Notes under the pieces: generated by a model
Seen by the model: only the letters and a program-made list of their open reading frames with translations
Databases searched by the model: none
Told to the model about the DNA's origin: nothing
Made by a program: the position numbers and the translations under genes
Assembly: GCA_905221605.1 (NCBI GenBank)
Contig: CAJNDS010000089.1
Coordinates: 1-64,000 of the forward strand
Source of the DNA: Symbiodinium natans
Taxonomy: Eukaryota; Sar; Dinophyceae; Suessiales; Symbiodiniaceae
Direction: 5' to 3'
DNA: 64,000 nucleotides
Shown here: positions 43,505 to 54,091 of the stretch, in pieces
Numbering within the stretch: position 1 is the first letter of the stretch
How the letters are laid out: the number at the start of each line of letters is the position of its first letter

Positions 43505-46500
43505 GCACTTGCTAGTGAACCTCGGCTCCCTGGTCCTCACGAGCCGGTCAACTTTTTCCGCAGGGTCAACTTGCGGGCGAGATCACGGCCAGAACGCAGT
43601 GTCCTCGGCATGCGTAGACTCGGGTCGACTCTTTGAGGCTTGCTTCTTCATCCTGGGTTGGGGGGTCTTGCGGCTTTTTTCGATGTCCAAAATCGAAGTT
43701 CAAGTGAGCAGGTTTGTAGGTTGGCTGGGAGCTTCTTAGATTCTTGCTCCAACTACCAGCTCGCCCTTGTTCAGGCTCAGCAGGCAGAACACCACCACCA
43801 GCTTGGACGGAGCGCCCTGCTGTCCTCTCGGAGTCCCAGGGCTGAGAGTTCCCTTTTCCGCTTTCCCTCTCCGAACCAATCGTCTGCTCGCGCCAGTCTC
43901 TGCAAACCGTCTGCAAAGTACATCTGCAGGAACAGGAGAGCCGCGAGTGCTGACTGTGAGCGACATGACGAGGGCCAAGACCTCAGTGTCAAGAGCATCG
44001 TATGGAGCGCAGCCACAACCTAAGGTCTGGTACATACCTTTAGAAGTATGCTTTGAAGTCGTGGTAAAGCGAGGTTTGCACAAGTACTCTGCGGAACTGA
44101 ACGCAGCAGTGCCACGACCTAAACCCATTTTTCAAATCCCTTGGATGCTGCCTCAGATCCTGATGGAGATCCGGGACTCGCAGGACCCCCCCCGCAAGCC
44201 GCTGCCATCCCTGTAACTTGGATCTTCTCACAGTGCGAGCTCCTGGCTCACAACTGCGGTTGGGCAGGAGTCCTGCCGTTAAGCCGCACGCATGCTTGAG
44301 ACTTGTTTCAGAGGCCGCTTTCTGAACTGCAAGGTGTTGGTGTCCAATGTACCTGGTCGCCATCGGCTCACAGCGCCCTCTCCTAGGGCGACCTTCTCCC
44401 TGGGCTGCGTAGAGTTTTGGGCCCGCTGACCTCACCCTCCAGGCCCCAGTCCGCTGAGTCCGTTGAGTTGAGCCTTCTGCCTGAGTTGGCGTGGGGGAGT
44501 CGCCAGGATGATGCGCCGTGGCATTCGTAGCAGCCTGCGTGCACTCCCCCGTCGTGATCGATGGCACATGCTGCAGGCCCGCCCTCAGCGCAGACGAGAG
44601 CGCAGAAGCATCTGTGCGAAACAGGGTAAAGGCAAATCTCCAGATCTCGTTGTTCAGGAGTATGCCGTCGGAGAGATGAACCAGGAGGAGTTTCGCAAGC
44701 TGCGTGTGCGCGACGGCCAGGCAACGCTGGAGCTTGCCAGATTCATCCGGACACCCCAGCCCAAAACACGGCAGTCATATGAAGCCCATGGAAACTCGGA
44801 GCGGCCTGGAGCGTATGCGGCGCGAGCGCGAGGTCACGACCTTGGTGGAATCCACAACAGCCACTCCGAAGGCTACGGCCTTGGCACTCTTGACTTGCTT
44901 TGTCAGATGCTTGTGGGGATTTGGGCACACGGCAAGCGGCAGCTGGCTTCAGTTCGTTTTAGGGGTGGCGCAGCGATTCTGGGATTTCGGGTGTCTGGGT
45001 TCAGGGCCGTGAGCAGGGTCAGAGGTTGATGCGAAAGTGGAAGTCTGCTCAAGGGCAGACCAGGCACCTGTCGTTGTACCACAGTAGGTCCGCTTAGCAA
45101 GGTAGGGTGACAGTCGTTTTTCGGACAATGAACAGCGTTTGAAGAACTGTTCCCCGGAACCCCGATCCACATTGGCCACTGAAAAGCTTTTCCGAAGAAA
45201 AGATCATCGCCAAGATTCGAATATGCGGGCTGAGCTATTTAGTGTTGACCTACTGTTCACTGAGCTCAATCGTCCTGAGCACAGCTCCAGCAATAACGGC
45301 AGAACAGCTACTTCGTGCGTACTCCTGCCAAGGTGCTCTGCTTGTGCAAGATTTTTGCGCCATGGTGGGTAGAGACATAAACCTCGACAATTATGAGCTG
45401 ACAGTGTCTTTGTCCGAGTCAAATGCCGGATTGACGTCGGAGTCGCAGGATATGGTCGGATGAATCCTTCCGATTCCGCTCTTTCAATCTCTTTCACGTG
45501 CGAAAAGTCTTGAGACTAACATCGAGGCTGCCAATGTGCTCCCTGGTCAATCCTGGGGTTACTGGCGCCATAGAAGTTCGAAGAAAAAGGAGAAGCCAAT
45601 GAGCCATCAAAGAAGAGCTACAAGTACCATTGAAATCCATTGAACAAGGGGTGACAGCGTGCATTCAAAGCCCGTTCTATGGGTTCCGTGCTGCCGAGGC
45701 TATCGACTGGGCTTCCTGGGATTCCCGCATTAGCAACAAGGAGGTGGGAGCGAGCTTTCGCCCTTACATGTCGCGCGCATCCTGTGCGTTGTGTTGCTTC
45801 AGATGACTTGAGATTTGTCTGTGCCAGGTCCTCGGCTGCCTGAAGAGCTTCCATGAGCAGCAGTCTGTCCTGCTGGAGCAGGTCCTTAAAGAGGCGCCGG
45901 TACATGGCTCCGGGATCCGCATTGTTCTGTGTTGTCCCTGGGTTTGAGACAAAGTACTCGAGGTCGCTTGGGGTGTGTACAGTTGCGGGCACGAAGCAGA
46001 TCCATGTTCGATCGTTAGAGCGTGATGCGGGTCAGGACCACTCCGCATCCATCAAGAAGCAGACAGAAGGCACGGAGTCAGGGTTTGACACATTTGACAA
46101 CAGCCCCCAAATCCCCTCCGAGGCTGGGAGCTCTTCGACGCAGCTGTGACCAGCTGTGAGAAGTCTGTGGAGAAGTCAGGGGCTTGGCCCCGGCTAATGG
46201 GAAGCCCAAACCAACTCTCCTGGCCAAGGGGAGTTCTGGCATTGTGCTTGTGTGAGTAGCGGAGTAGCGCCTCCGGGCTCTTTGAGGTCTGAGACGATCT
46301 TGAAGAATGGTGCCCGCGCGCTTTGGATCTCCTTCCAGCTTGCATCTCAGACTTAGGCTGCATGGAGGTCCCTGCCAAGACTTCGTGCAGTCTGCCAACA
46401 CTTGTTGTTTGAAAGGCATGCTCTTCCATATGTTTCGTTGCTGCAGGAATCCGCCCATCTCCATGCTTTCCCAGTCGGAGTGGTTGGACGCAGACCAGTA

Positions 46501-46558
46501 TTGGCAGGCACGTTCCGTGTCTCCCTCTGTCTCCACTCCGGATTAGCCTTGGCTTAGC
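43505..46558. other. mostly unassigned; candidate exon at about 44640-44757
   Basis: Around 44655-44757 a + frame reads VVQEYAVGEMNQEEFRKLRV then RDGQATLELARFIRTP. It looks like coding sequence and has AG|G at both ends of sub-segments, but the family is unknown. No other supported gene. Confidence 0.35.
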
Positions 46559-47640
46559 AGAAGGCGTTGTCTTGGGGTGCCAGGCTTTCGTTGAGAAGCA
46601 CCATTTCTACCACAACCACTTGCTGAGCGCCGTCGAAGATCCCGAGAGCAAGGACTATGATGCAAAGACTAAGGCAGGGAACCCGCCATCGACCAACATG
46701 TGATTCCTTCTGGCGTGTTTACTGCAGTTTGCCTTGCAAGGCCGACCTCAAGCGAAACTGGGAAGTCTTCGATGGTTTGGTACCCGAGCGATCCCCTCCA
46801 GCACGCATCCGAGACATCCCAGGCTGCTTCATATGGGCGCTGAGGCCGCGGAACCACGCGGCAGAACAACAAGCTGCTGTACCAGCGGCCATCTTTCGAG
46901 TGCGGCCTGGGCATCAAACACGTCACAGTTGTAAAAGTATCCCAGCAAGCTGTCTGTGCCGCTGTGCCCATGCTTAGAGCATTTAGGGCTTGTACCAAGC
47001 GTGGCGATGCTCGTTGGACTGCAGATATCTTCGGTGCAGGTACTACGACGTCTTCCGCGGTCCGCTCATCGAGCACATGATTTTCTACTTGACGAAGACC
47101 GGGGGTGATGCCAGGACTGGCGAAGCTGACAAGTTCAGGTTTCCTTGGTTTATCAATGACGCTTAGATGAATCTAGCATGATGCCACATGTGTAGCCTCG
47201 GTCAGGACCTTCCCTGAAATGATGCCCACCAAGTGGCTGCCATCTCAGCTGCGGAGGGGTACGCCAGCATGCTAAAAAAATGTGTGCCGTCAGGAAACAA
47301 CCTGAAACATCGGGAAGGGGTCAAAGACAACAGAAGGGGGGCGTGAGCCTGGTGCGACTGTAGATCGGGTCGTCCGTCATCTCGTCAAGTCGCTCTTGCT
47401 TCCCATGTCGGATGCTTTCCACCCAAGGTATGCGGAGATCTATGACGTTCGCTTCAAGCTGTACAACGTCCTGCAGCGCCGAAAGCGGCAGGCACGGGCG
47501 CCAGCCGATTCCAAAGGCAAAGTCAGGGTCTTCACGAGCAGTGGCTTGGAGGTACATGAGGCCACCTGGTCTCGTGAATCGACTCATGACTTCCATCCGC
47601 ACGACATGGAGCATGACGGCGAGGCCACTCACTCTCGCTG
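46559..47640 (+). CDS. candidate multi-exon gene of unknown function
   Basis: Four + strand segments read as coding with high GC at third positions. After TTAGCAG (46559 on) comes GVVLGCQAFVEKHHFYHNHL then LSAVEDPESKDYDAKTK, ending at a GC donor. At about 46860-46950 comes RQNNKLLYQRPSFECGLGIK then HVTVVKVSQQAVCAAV. From 47039, after TCGGTGCAG, comes YYDVFRGPLIEHMIFYLTKT then GGDARTGEADKFRFPWFIND. From about 47430 comes YAEIYDVRFKLYNVLQRRKR then QARAPADSKGKVRVFTSSGL. Joins between them are not all resolved, and I do not recognise the protein. The long open frame on the opposite strand (47321-47959) is considered a shadow. Confidence 0.4.
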
Positions 47641-48525
47641 AAAAGTGCAATGGGCATGCTGCGCATGCTGGTCTCTGGCTGTGCATGGAGCAGCTTTTGT
47701 CAAGGCCTACTACTCCAAGTTGATTGCCAAGGAGGCAGCAGAGATGAAATAAGGTCTGTATGGCGAAGCCAACTCTTGCAGGTACAGATAGTCCAGTAAC
47801 ACTAAAATTTCTGGAAAGCATGCTTATGAGGCCGTGGCCACCGAGCTTTGTGCTGGCCGCCTGATGGGGAGACTTGGCATAGTTCGAGATGACTCTTTCC
47901 CTGCAATCATTTAAAACAAGCCTTGAAAAGCCAAGGAACTTCATTCTTTTCAGTGACACCTACGTGCCTGCATGGTGCTCAGCAAAAGCCTTCTCCGGTC
48001 AAATTATGCCTCGTTGTCTTCCCCGTTTCGTTGACACTGCCACAAGCGGCGCTTGGTACATCACATGTTCATCCACAGGCGGGCTCGTTTCAGCACCGGG
48101 CCGCTTTGAAAAAGAACAACCTGGCATATGTGTGAGTGAGGTGCAATCGGGCACCGCTTTTTACAGAGCCATCCAGATGGATGGTGGAAAGGGTGCCCCA
48201 CACCAGCAGCAACGCTCCTTTTTCTTGGCATGTCTGTTCAAAACTGGTCTCCAACATCAGCACCTTCTGTCCTGGCATTGCTTTGACCCCGGTTTGAGCT
48301 TTGGCTCTAGGATTTGGGAGGAGCTGGGATGCCCGGGATGCCTCCGACAGAGCACATTGCAAGCAGCATGCTGAACATGCTTCAACCACGCTTCTCTCTG
48401 GGGAGTCTGAAGAGTCTCAGACGTCACAAGCAGCAGCACAAAGTCGGGTCATCGATGGCGCCCTCGAAGTCTGCGTTGCCAGGGGAGGCCCCGTGGACAT
48501 CGAGGCGTGGGTCGTGGACTTGGGT
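47641..48525. other. no supported gene
   Basis: Nothing recognised. It may hold early exons of RFC1. Confidence 0.35.
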
Positions 48526-48712
48526 TTCCTTCACCTTCACGGGGGAGCTTGCGACAGAGCTTTTGGGTCCGAGGGGAGTGAGTTTTCTGATGGTTTCGAA
48601 GCGTTCCACGTCATGCTGGGCGTGTGCACCACGTGCATGTGCCTGCTGCAGGTACAAGCCACGACACCTGGGCGAAGTGGTGGGAAACACCGACCAGGCC
48701 AAGATAGCTGGC
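48526..48712 (+). CDS. possible BRCT-domain exons of RFC1
   Basis: One + frame reads TWVSFTFTGELATELLGPRG then VSFLMVSKRSTS, and after CTGCTGCAG reads EVVGNTDQAKIAGLW. FTFTGEL, VSKRST and KIAGL resemble in order the RFC1 BRCT words FVFTGxL, VSKKT and KAKELG, and the BRCT lies before the ATPase in RFC1. The spacing between the first two is shorter than usual, so a small exon may be missed. Suggestive only. Confidence 0.3.
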
Positions 48713-49170
48713 CTTTGGCTTGCTTTCCGGTCGGCTGTTGCGCGTTGTTCTATATTGTACAGTCATACACCATCCAGGTCCTTTGAGCCCTTGGCAATGT
48801 ATGCAATGTGCTCCTTCGCCTGAGGTACGGAAACTGGCAGAGTGGTTGCGAGCGGGGAAGCCCAGCAGGACGTTTCGTATTGTCGAGTCACTGTCCTTGG
48901 TTTGGGCATCTCGAGCGGGGAGGGGTGGCGGGGGTGGGTGCGGGGTGGGTGAAGGGTGGGGGGCGATGACACGGTGGCTGGCGTAGCCGCATGCCAAGGA
49001 TTGGGATGATGTTGTCCTCCACGGGAAGAAGAAGGAACTTCCACCGCAGGACTTTGGCTTTGATATGCACGCTTTCGTTTTACAGTTTTACAGCCCATCT
49101 GTGTGCACACAAGGGATGGACATTGATGTGTCGATTTTGCTTGGAGGCGTGCTCACCGGGTGCGGTAGCG

Positions 49171-49199
<29 letters not shown>
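49171..49199. repeat. (GT)n microsatellite
   Basis: Fourteen GT units without interruption. Confidence 0.97.
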
Positions 49200-49201
<2 letters not shown>

Positions 49202-49496
49202 GAAAACGATACCGTGCTCACCAGTCTTGAGCGTTCAGTAGCCTAAACAAGAAAGAGCATTAGCACACCGTACATCGCATGCGAGCTTGCATGCTCCGGA
49301 ATCTGCCTGAGTATCGGACAAAACTTGCGTAGATCCAGTCTTGTCTTGATGTTGCGTGTCTTGGCCCGTTGAGAGTTGGAGACTGCATTGTTCTCAATTC
49401 CGCAAAGATGGCTTCGGGGCGATTTGTTACCATGGTTCAGGCGAGCAGACCCGATTCATGAGTTTTGAAGCACACACGCCCCCTCGTTTTGCTGTC

Positions 49497-49500
49497 TCTT

Positions 49501-49537
<37 letters not shown>

Positions 49538-49612
49538 CCATCGTCTATCTATTGAATCTATCTGTCTATCTATTTCTCTCTGTCTCTCTCTCTCCCTCTC
49601 TTTCCCTTCATC
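49497..49612. repeat. (TC)n and (TATC)n compound microsatellite
   Basis: A CT run, then CTAT tetranucleotides, then a CT run again with interruptions. Confidence 0.95.
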
Positions 49613-50062
49613 TGGAATTAAAAAGCCCCACCGTCTGCGGGGACTTGTGGCCATGCATCTGCGTGTGTGCGCGTGCACGCGCGTTGTGCTGTGCGCTTGC
49701 TTGCTGTTACCTGAACATAGCTGTTGCACACGATCCCGAGTAGAATGTGGCATCGTGCGACTGGGAAGAGTACGGCAACTCTTTTGTGTGTGCCTCTGTC
49801 GTATCATGGTCTTCTCGCATTTAGGACCCAACAAAGAGGTTCCAACCGGCCGCGAGACTCAGGAATACTTTCGAAAGTAGTGGCAAGATGACGCATAGAA
49901 ATCCCTGCGTTGTTCTTTGAAACGAGGCTCCAGAGAACCTGAATGCCCGAGCTGCCAGAAGCTCATCCGGCTGAGACTGAAGCTTGGGCTGGGCGAACTG
50001 AAGTGGCTTCAACACCTGGCCATTCGTGAAAGCTGTCAGCAGTCATTCGCATGTCACCTCAG

Positions 50063-50605
50063 GTGCTTGTCAGTGGACCTCCAGGGCACCGCTGCCGTGT
50101 CATTGGAATCGCGGTGCTGTGAAAGGTCGTCAACAGCCATGGCAATTCACTACAGTAGACAGATAGTAGACAGATGCACAGATGCTAGTTGCTGCCTTGG
50201 AGGAGGAGAAGGAATGGGCACAGCGGCAATCACAGAGCGAAGCGTTTGAGAGACCCGCCAGGATTGGGAAGACCACAACCTGCTGCCTGGTAGCAGCACC
50301 CCCAGTGATATGAAGGCACCATCTAAGATGCAGGGTTGTCCACACAAGAGGAATCCGCATCGAGGCGAGATGCTCCCGCTATAGCCTCATGGAGTTCAAC
50401 GCGTCCGATGCGCGCAGTAAGGCCTGGTATTCGACATGTCGAAGTGTCGGTAGTCAGCCAATTCGTTGGAGCCTTCTGTCGCAAGAAGAACGAGCATGAG
50501 AGCAGTGTACGATCTCTCTCTTGTGAGCCCGGCTGTCCTCCCTGTCCTCGCAGACGGTCATCGATGGCTTGACCAACTCGCTGGTGACCTCCTCGGGGTT
50601 TTTGT
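50063..50605 (+). CDS. RFC1: replication factor C large subunit, Walker A exons
   Basis: RFC1 is the large subunit of the clamp loader, which uses ATP to place PCNA on primed DNA in the nucleus. Four small exons fit. 50063-50085 reads VLVSGPPG. 50262-50292 gives IGKTTTCCLV, so the joined Walker A is GPPGIGKTTT, identical to the family. 50365-50421 reads ARCSRYSLMEFNASDARSK, matching the hallmark (E)LNASDTRSK. 50554 to about 50605 reads TVIDGLTNSLVTSSGFL. Introns 50086-50261, 50293-50364 and 50422-50553 begin with GC and end in AG. Joining 50292 to 50365 aligns with animal RFC1 without a gap. Upstream exons (DNA-binding BRCT and linker) are not firmly found. Confidence 0.85.
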
Positions 50606-50746
50606 GCCTTGAGTTGCATCAAGTGAATCAAGTTGCATCATCTTGCATGGTTGCGACCGCCGGCTGCACGATGCTCAAAGTAGCACACTTCCCAGGGTCG
50701 GCCTCCTTTTGAGTCAACAGTCAAGCGTCAGCTGGCCAAAGTCGCC

Positions 50747-51130
50747 ATGTCTGCCTTAGACACAACGTCCCCAATGCTCCGGGCGGCCTTAGAAGAGAAC
50801 AAGGAGCTTCATCAGGAGCTGGCTCGGGAGCAATCGAAAGCTCAGGAGCTTGCCCAGGTTGCAAAGCAGCTCGGAATCGACATGGGAGGCTTGGGAGTTC
50901 CAGGAGCCACATCAGAGCGTGGGTCTGTCAAGCTGATGAAGGAGTGCGACGCCATGAAGCTCCGGATGGAGGAGCTGGAGCGGCAGGTTGCAGAGAAGAG
51001 GGCCCTTAAGAAGCTCATGGAGCTGAAGGCGAGATACCAGCAACACCAGCTCTACTGCGCGGCCAACGCCACGGGGCCCATGCCAGGTCATACCGCAGCT
51101 CCACCTGGGAAAGCCACAGAAGAGAACTGA
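50747..51130 (+). CDS. 127-residue coiled-coil protein, or exon, inside the RFC1 gene
   Basis: An open frame from ATG to TGA reads MSALDTTSPMLRAALEENKE, with heptad-like helices through about residue 50, a Gly-rich break (GIDMGGLGVPG), a second helix (KLMKECDAMKLRMEELERQV) and a Pro/Gly-rich tail. It lies on the same strand between the RFC1 exons for the sensor-side loop and Walker B, where other RFC1 proteins have only about 20 residues. It may be a separate nested gene, a lineage-specific insert in RFC1, or an intron frame that happens to be open. The codon pattern and helix content argue for real coding. Confidence 0.5.
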   Translation: MSALDTTSPMLRAALEENKELHQELAREQSKAQELAQVAKQLGIDMGGLGVPGATSERGSVKLMKECDAMKLRMEELERQVAEKRALKKLMELKARYQQHQLYCAANATGPMPGHTAAPPGKATEEN

Positions 51131-51454
51131 ACTGATGCATGCTGATTCGTTGGAGTAGGCAAACGGTAAATGACACGTTTCAGTTTCAGATTACGAGCGT
51201 TCAGATGGGCCGCGAATGCCAGCACGAAGGCAGCGTTGCGCCGAAAAAGAGCAATGAGCCCAACGCCTTTGCCCGTCGTTCGTTTGCTGTGGACACAAGC
51301 TGGACCAGTTGACCCACAAAAGTTGATCCCAGGCGGGCAACCGCACCCTGCGCTTTGGCAATGCTGGGAGCTCCTTGCAGCGCTCGGCTGGGCGCCAAAG
51401 GTCGCCCCTTCATGACACCTTGGGGGAGCTAGCGGAAGAAACATCAGAACCCAG

Positions 51455-52402
51455 GTCATCATCATGGATGAGTGCGGCGGACTTAGGGGTTCGATGCGAC
51501 TAGCACGGCTTCATACCTTGCCGCATAATTCCAGGCGATGGCATGGCGGGAGGCGACAAGGGTGGTGTACAGGCGTGCTTGGATTTTGCTGGGCGGTGTA
51601 AGCCCCCCAAGCTTGATGTTGCAGTCTGGCCTGTGCAGGCGCTGATAAAGCTCATCCAAGTGACCAAGAACCCAGTGATTTGCATTTGCAATGCTTGGGA
51701 CCTGAGACTCTTTCTGAGGCTCTCTCTAGACTCTAGCTCTGTAGCTGTTCGAGTCAGGCTGGGTTGGGGGAAGCCGAGGACCGGAGCGATGCGCAGGTGC
51801 GACAGCTGGCCACGCACTGCTTGAACCTGAGGGGCGACTGGGCGCCTCCTGACACGAAGCCAAAGAAAGCGAGCCACCCGCTCCCAGGCTACGACCTCCG
51901 CTTCTGGAGGCTCTGCTCGCGACTGCCCTGTATTCTGCTTGTTTGAGCATCTCTGGGGCCGTTGCTCTCCCGCTCGCTCTGCACGCTTTGGCACAACGCC
52001 GGTACCGGAACGGCAGGCCGGAGAACGTCGCCGTCGCCAAACGCATCAAGAATATCGTTGAGTCTGAGGGCAAGAAGGTGGAGGTTGCCGGTCCCTGAAT
52101 TCGCCTGAGTCAATCCTCTCCGGCATCGCTTCTGGTGCAGTTGACGCAAGAGAGCAAGTTTTGTACATCTGCGGCTCACCTTGCAAGACTGTCTTGAGAA
52201 TAAGGCAGCCGTTGAAGCGATCGTGGAAGCTTGCGGACAGGACATTCGGCAGGCAGCTGAAAGTCGTTGATGCTGGAGAACTTGTAGCCCAGTCGGCGTG
52301 CAGCTGTGCCTGTGCCTGTGAGCCACCAAACTCAATGAACCGTGCCAGTTTGCAGGTCATCAATCACTTGCAGTTCTTCGGCACGCTCATGAATGGCGGA
52401 AG
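51455..52402 (+). CDS. RFC1: replication factor C large subunit, Walker B to arginine-finger region
   Basis: Consecutive small exons: 51455-51473 (VIIMDE, Walker B), 51535-51572 (completes C, then DGMAGGDKGGVQ), 51639-51692 (ALIKLIQVTKNPVICICN), 51779-51818 (DRSDAQVRQLATH), 51888-51909 (22 bases, YDLRFW), 52017 to about 52091 (RPENVAVAKRIKNIVESEGK, then KVEV), about 52188-52252 (CLENKAAVEAIVEACGQDIR, then Q) and from 52356 (VINHLQFFGTLMN). Joined, they give DECDGMAGGDKGG, ICICNDR, HCYDLRFWRPEN and GQDIRQVINHL. These line up with RFC1 DEVDGMAGNEDRGG, IICMCNDR, YCFDLRFQRP and DIRQVLHNL. Most introns are 61-107 bases, GC-AG. The ATP site looks intact. The 51573-51638 intron is 66 bases and has no stop, so it could be read as an insert. 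Confidence 0.9.
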
Positions 52403-52821
52403 GATGGGACATCTGCAGACACAAGCTTCGGACGTTATGACATGGTGACGTAGTCTCTTTAGGGCTTGCGCCGGGCCGTTTGTGTTCCACCTGTCAGGGC
52501 CTGTCAGAAAGACTCCCAAGTCATGATGTCCACCTTCGAAGCGCCCGGAACCCAGAGCATTCCGCGTCTCCGAGCGCTCGGAGCTGCGAGCGGGCTCCGG
52601 GAGAGCGGACGGAAAAAACTTTTGCTCCCCTTGTTCGCTCTGAGCACGAACCCCTCTGAGGTGCTCCCGGCTTCTGTCGCCTCATCGCGAGCCTCTGCCA
52701 CTCGAGCGGCGGCCGCTTTTGCCTGAATTGTGCCCAGTTTGTGCAAGGAGCTTGTTTGATGTTCGGCTCCGGCAGCTTGCTTGCGGCTGCGACGGCAAGA
52801 GGATCCGCAGCATCGTGCCAG

Positions 52822-54091
52822 GATGGACATGTACTATGTCGACTCCGATTTCATGCCCATCATGGTGCAGGAAGCATCTGAGAACATGTCAGGAAGTAGG
52901 CAAGCGACGGACTCGTGTTGCAGGAGAACTATCTGCGTGCCATGGAAAGAAAGCCAGCCAAGATGGATGAGGCGAGGTCGGATCTCTACTCGCTTGTGAC
53001 TTTTTTCTGTCTCGCTTGCGACTTTTTCTTCGCGCTTTGCTAGCACGTTCATCATTTTTATTGTCGTTGTTGCTCTTGTTCTCATTTTTTGCCTCTTTGT
53101 TGTTTGCTTCTTTCTTGGGATCTTTCTATTGCTGGCTCCCTTCTTCGTGAATGGAATGACTTGTCAGGGAGCCCTTTCCACCCCACGCTGGTCAGGGAGC
53201 AAATGGAACACACACTATTAAAAAGCCCCCCGCCCCCCCCACCCACACCCGCCGCCTTTCCACCAGCGAGCAAGGCGAACGATTATCAACCCCCCCACCC
53301 ACCGCCTTTCCACCACAGTTGTCATGGAGCAAAGCTATTATCAACCCCCTCCCCCCCCTCTCCCCACCCATTCTTGTGTGACAGGAGTGGTCATAAGTGA
53401 GTGGTTGGTCGGGGTCAGGGCGATGGGTGCAGGTTAATGGGCCTAAAAGCATTTCACTTGAACATCTTGGGGCGTATCTTGGCTTTGGCCGGTGAATGCA
53501 GAGTCTAGCCCTTTGGCAGTTGATGGTCCTGGAGCGAGCTGCACAAGCGTTCTGTCCTTAGCATATGGTGCTGTGAACGCATTCATGAGGTTGAGATCCC
53601 TTTGGAGCTCATGACAATGAGAGTTGGCATTGATGGTCCCGGCAGTCAAGCGACAAAGGTCCAGGCTGATAGCAACAGCTGATGGTTGGTCGCACAACTT
53701 CGAGGCAGTGCCCCAGAGCCATGTACATTTGTACATTTTTGAGTTGCAGGTCCCTCTTTTGTTCACCTGGTTTCTCTCTCTCTCTCATTGCTGGCAGTTG
53801 ATGAACAGTGCAGCTCTGTTGGGCACTGTGTATCCATCCGCGCTGATGGCCAGCCTCCGCCTCAGAGAGCTGAGAGAGACCAAGAGTGACCAAGAGCGTT
53901 CCGTGGGCTCGATGCTGAGGCCCGGACCAGGCGTTTGCAAAGCCTTCCTTTCCTGCGTTTCTGCAGCCCGGCCCCGAGCTGCAGGTTGCGCCAAGTCGTC
54001 AATCAAAAGAAGCCTTGCCCGTGCGGCGCTTGTGGCCGAACGATGCTCAAGGAAGCAGGGCACCATCAACAAGAACGAGCGCATCGCGCAG
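52822..54091 (+). CDS. RFC1: replication factor C large subunit, C-terminal RFC1 domain exons
   Basis: 52822-52870 reads MDMYYVDSDFMPIMVQ. 52924-52971 reads ENYLRAMERKPAKMDE. Joined, DMYYVDSDFMPIMVQENYLR matches the RFC1 C-domain DLFFHDYSIAPLFVQENYI. The intron between them is only 53 bases, begins with GA and ends AG, flanked by the direct repeat TGCAGGA. 53798-53848, after a (TC)n tract and CAG, reads LMNSAALLGTVYPSALM, matching the later LLPAQAIYASVLPGELM. 54059-54091 reads GTINKNERIAQ, like the STGKHDRIVQ segment after FPSWLG. The exons between 52403 and 52822 and the 3' end are not placed. The domain contacts the other RFC subunits and helps hold the complex on DNA. Confidence 0.75.
53222..53368. 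repeat. C-rich tract with a duplicated segment of about 57 bases
   Basis: ccgcctttccacca followed by cga/gct-ttatcaacccccc occurs twice (about 53247 and 53302), separated and flanked by C runs. It lies in a presumed RFC1 intron. Confidence 0.75.

Noticed and set aside
44508-45029. 173-residue + frame as a complete gene
   Set aside because: Only a middle part (about 44655-44757) looks coding. The ends are Arg-rich or Gly/Ser-rich random-looking sequence.
47321-47959. 212-residue - strand frame
   Set aside because: Overlaps + segments with better codon pattern and splice context. No family match.
50900-50960. KLMKECDAM in the coiled-coil frame as a mutated RFC1 Walker B
   Set aside because: A perfect Walker B exon (VIIMDE plus C) was found at 51455-51473, in phase with the next RFC1 exon.
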